Source of the DNA: Pueribacillus sp041725775
Lineage (GTDB): Bacteria > Bacillota > Bacilli > Bacillales > UBA6769
Direction of reading: 5' to 3'
Length of the DNA: 13,403 nt
Assembly (NCBI RefSeq): GCF_041725775.1
Contig: NZ_JBEUEL010000048.1
Coordinates: 1-13,403 of the forward strand
This document shows positions 12,896 through 13,403 of this stretch, piece by piece (the first letter of the stretch is position 1; each line of letters starts with the position of its first letter). A program made the translations under genes and the position numbers. The notes beneath the pieces are model-generated. The model did no database searches. It saw only the letters and a list, made by a program, of their open reading frames with translations, and had not been told where the DNA came from.

Positions 12896-13186
12896 TTGGG
12901 AATAACAAAAAAAGTTTCGCTAACTCTTTCACAAGAAAATTGGGAATGGTTAGATGAAAAAGCGCAAGGAAATCGTTCAAAATTTTTACGTGAAATTGTT
13001 TGGAATGCGTTAGGAAATGAAAACGAATGGAGCAATCAAGCGTATTTAGGTTATGCGATTGCAGGGGCAAAAAAGCTAGGCTATGATGATGAAAAAATAC
13101 ATGAATTGGTGCGAGCCATTTATGGCGAATTTGATACGAAATCTGTTCCCGAAGCAGAGGATATTTATAGGGAATCTGATTATTAA
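12896..13186 (+). CDS. Ribbon-helix-helix-like small protein, start codon unclear
   Basis: The conserved frame reads GRPSLGITKKVSLTLSQENW followed by EWLDEKAQGNRSKFLREIVWNAL, then a helical, acidic tail to residue 96. KKVSLTLSQENWEWLDEKA with N-RSKFLREIV resembles the strand-helix-helix of Arc/CopG-type DNA-binding proteins. The natural start would be just before GRPSLG, but codon 12881-12883 is GTT, and the only start-like codon is TTG 12896, with no ribosome binding site. The frame is open upstream into the terminator at 12834-12863. An out-of-frame ATG at 12864 opens only a 13-residue peptide. The 5' end may have been lost when the toxin cassette arrived, or a base change removed the start. 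Possibly a pseudogene; a regulatory role is only inferred. Confidence 0.5.
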   Translation: MGITKKVSLTLSQENWEWLDEKAQGNRSKFLREIVWNALGNENEWSNQAYLGYAIAGAKKLGYDDEKIHELVRAIYGEFDTKSVPEAEDIYRESDY

Positions 13187-13242
13187 GTGCTTGATATTGT
13201 AACAAGTGAACGGTTTATGACGGAAAAATAAACGAAGTCTTT

Positions 13243-13270
13243 TTGTGTTAAAGAAATCCCCTGCTATACT
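13243..13270 (+). promoter_or_regulatory. Promoter-like site after the ribbon-helix-helix gene
   Basis: TTGTGT (13243-13248), 16-base spacer and an extended -10 TGCTATACT (13262-13270). The transcript would begin near 13277, with a weak AGCC/GGCT hairpin following. No gene is visible before the window ends. Confidence 0.45.
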
Positions 13271-13363
13271 TTTGTGAGCCAATCGGCTGTAAGTTAGTTT
13301 TAAAGCTTTTGACTTTTTAAATTGTAGATAACTCAAGTTTCCCTTTTTTTCTATCACATCCTT

Positions 13364-13372
13364 TGGTACAAT
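13364..13372 (+). promoter_or_regulatory. Second promoter-like site at the right edge
   Basis: TGGTACAAT is an extended -10 element 31 bases before the window end, without a clear -35. It suggests a gene starting just to the right. Confidence 0.3.
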
Positions 13373-13403
13373 AAAACCACTAGGTAAACCGAATTTGAAT
13401 CGG

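Noticed and set aside
12801..13357. Minus-strand frames opposite the ribbon-helix-helix gene
   Set aside because: They run through a strong terminator and across a conserved-looking plus-strand frame; composition (Phe, His, Leu rich) is typical of an antisense shadow.
1..13403. CRISPR arrays, tRNA genes and common riboswitches
   Set aside because: No regularly spaced direct repeats, no tRNA-like cloverleaf or T-loop sequence, and no riboswitch core that I recognise on either strand.

Overview
The window looks like a chromosomal segment of an A+T-rich, endospore-former-type Bacillaceae (Bacillus/Anoxybacillus-like; genus not certain). The backbone is the perR neighbourhood known from Bacillus subtilis (ygzB, perR, gsaB, ygaE, ygaD, ygaC in conserved order). 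The left edge carries the tandem promoters and boxA-like leader of an rRNA operon running leftward out of the window, matching the rrnD position beside perR in B. subtilis. The ygaF gene that lies between perR and gsaB in B. subtilis is absent; only a gene-free stretch with a Per box is there.

Layout: 1-300 rRNA promoters and leader (-); 518-883 ygzB (+) convergent with perR (919-1359, -), sharing a terminator; 1745-3034 gsaB (+); 3120-4190 ygaE (+); 4353-8378 a complete comQXPA-type quorum-sensing cluster (+) between ygaE and ygaD; 8382-~8815 a decayed ISL3-type insertion sequence; 8886-10643 the ABC exporter gene ygaD (-); 10778-11305 ygaC/ntdp (-); 11567-13186 a small accessory region with an unknown acidic protein, a self-contained secreted toxin-like gene plus probable immunity gene, and a ribbon-helix-helix-like gene with a damaged or missing start. 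The last 217 bases contain two promoter-like sites for something to the right.

The main discovery candidate is the quorum-sensing cluster. Its order is comX-comQ-comP-comA rather than the B. subtilis comQ-comX-comP-comA. The 57-codon comX candidate has an excellent ribosome binding site, ends in ...LPPWI with a penultimate Trp, and overlaps the start of comQ. A terminator splits comXQ from comPA, and each half has its own promoter: a TATAAT without a good -35, preceded at 56-57 bases by nearly the same 23-base element. That element begins with TTGCGG/TTACGG, like half of the B. subtilis ComA box, so positive autoregulation of both halves by ComA is a natural model. The comQ coding sequence also holds a perfect 19-bp inverted repeat with a 3-base loop.

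The second accessory feature is a promoter-to-terminator cassette (11813-12863). It encodes a signal-peptide-bearing protein with a small basic C-terminal domain resembling polymorphic-toxin tips, followed by a 77-residue protein in the immunity position.
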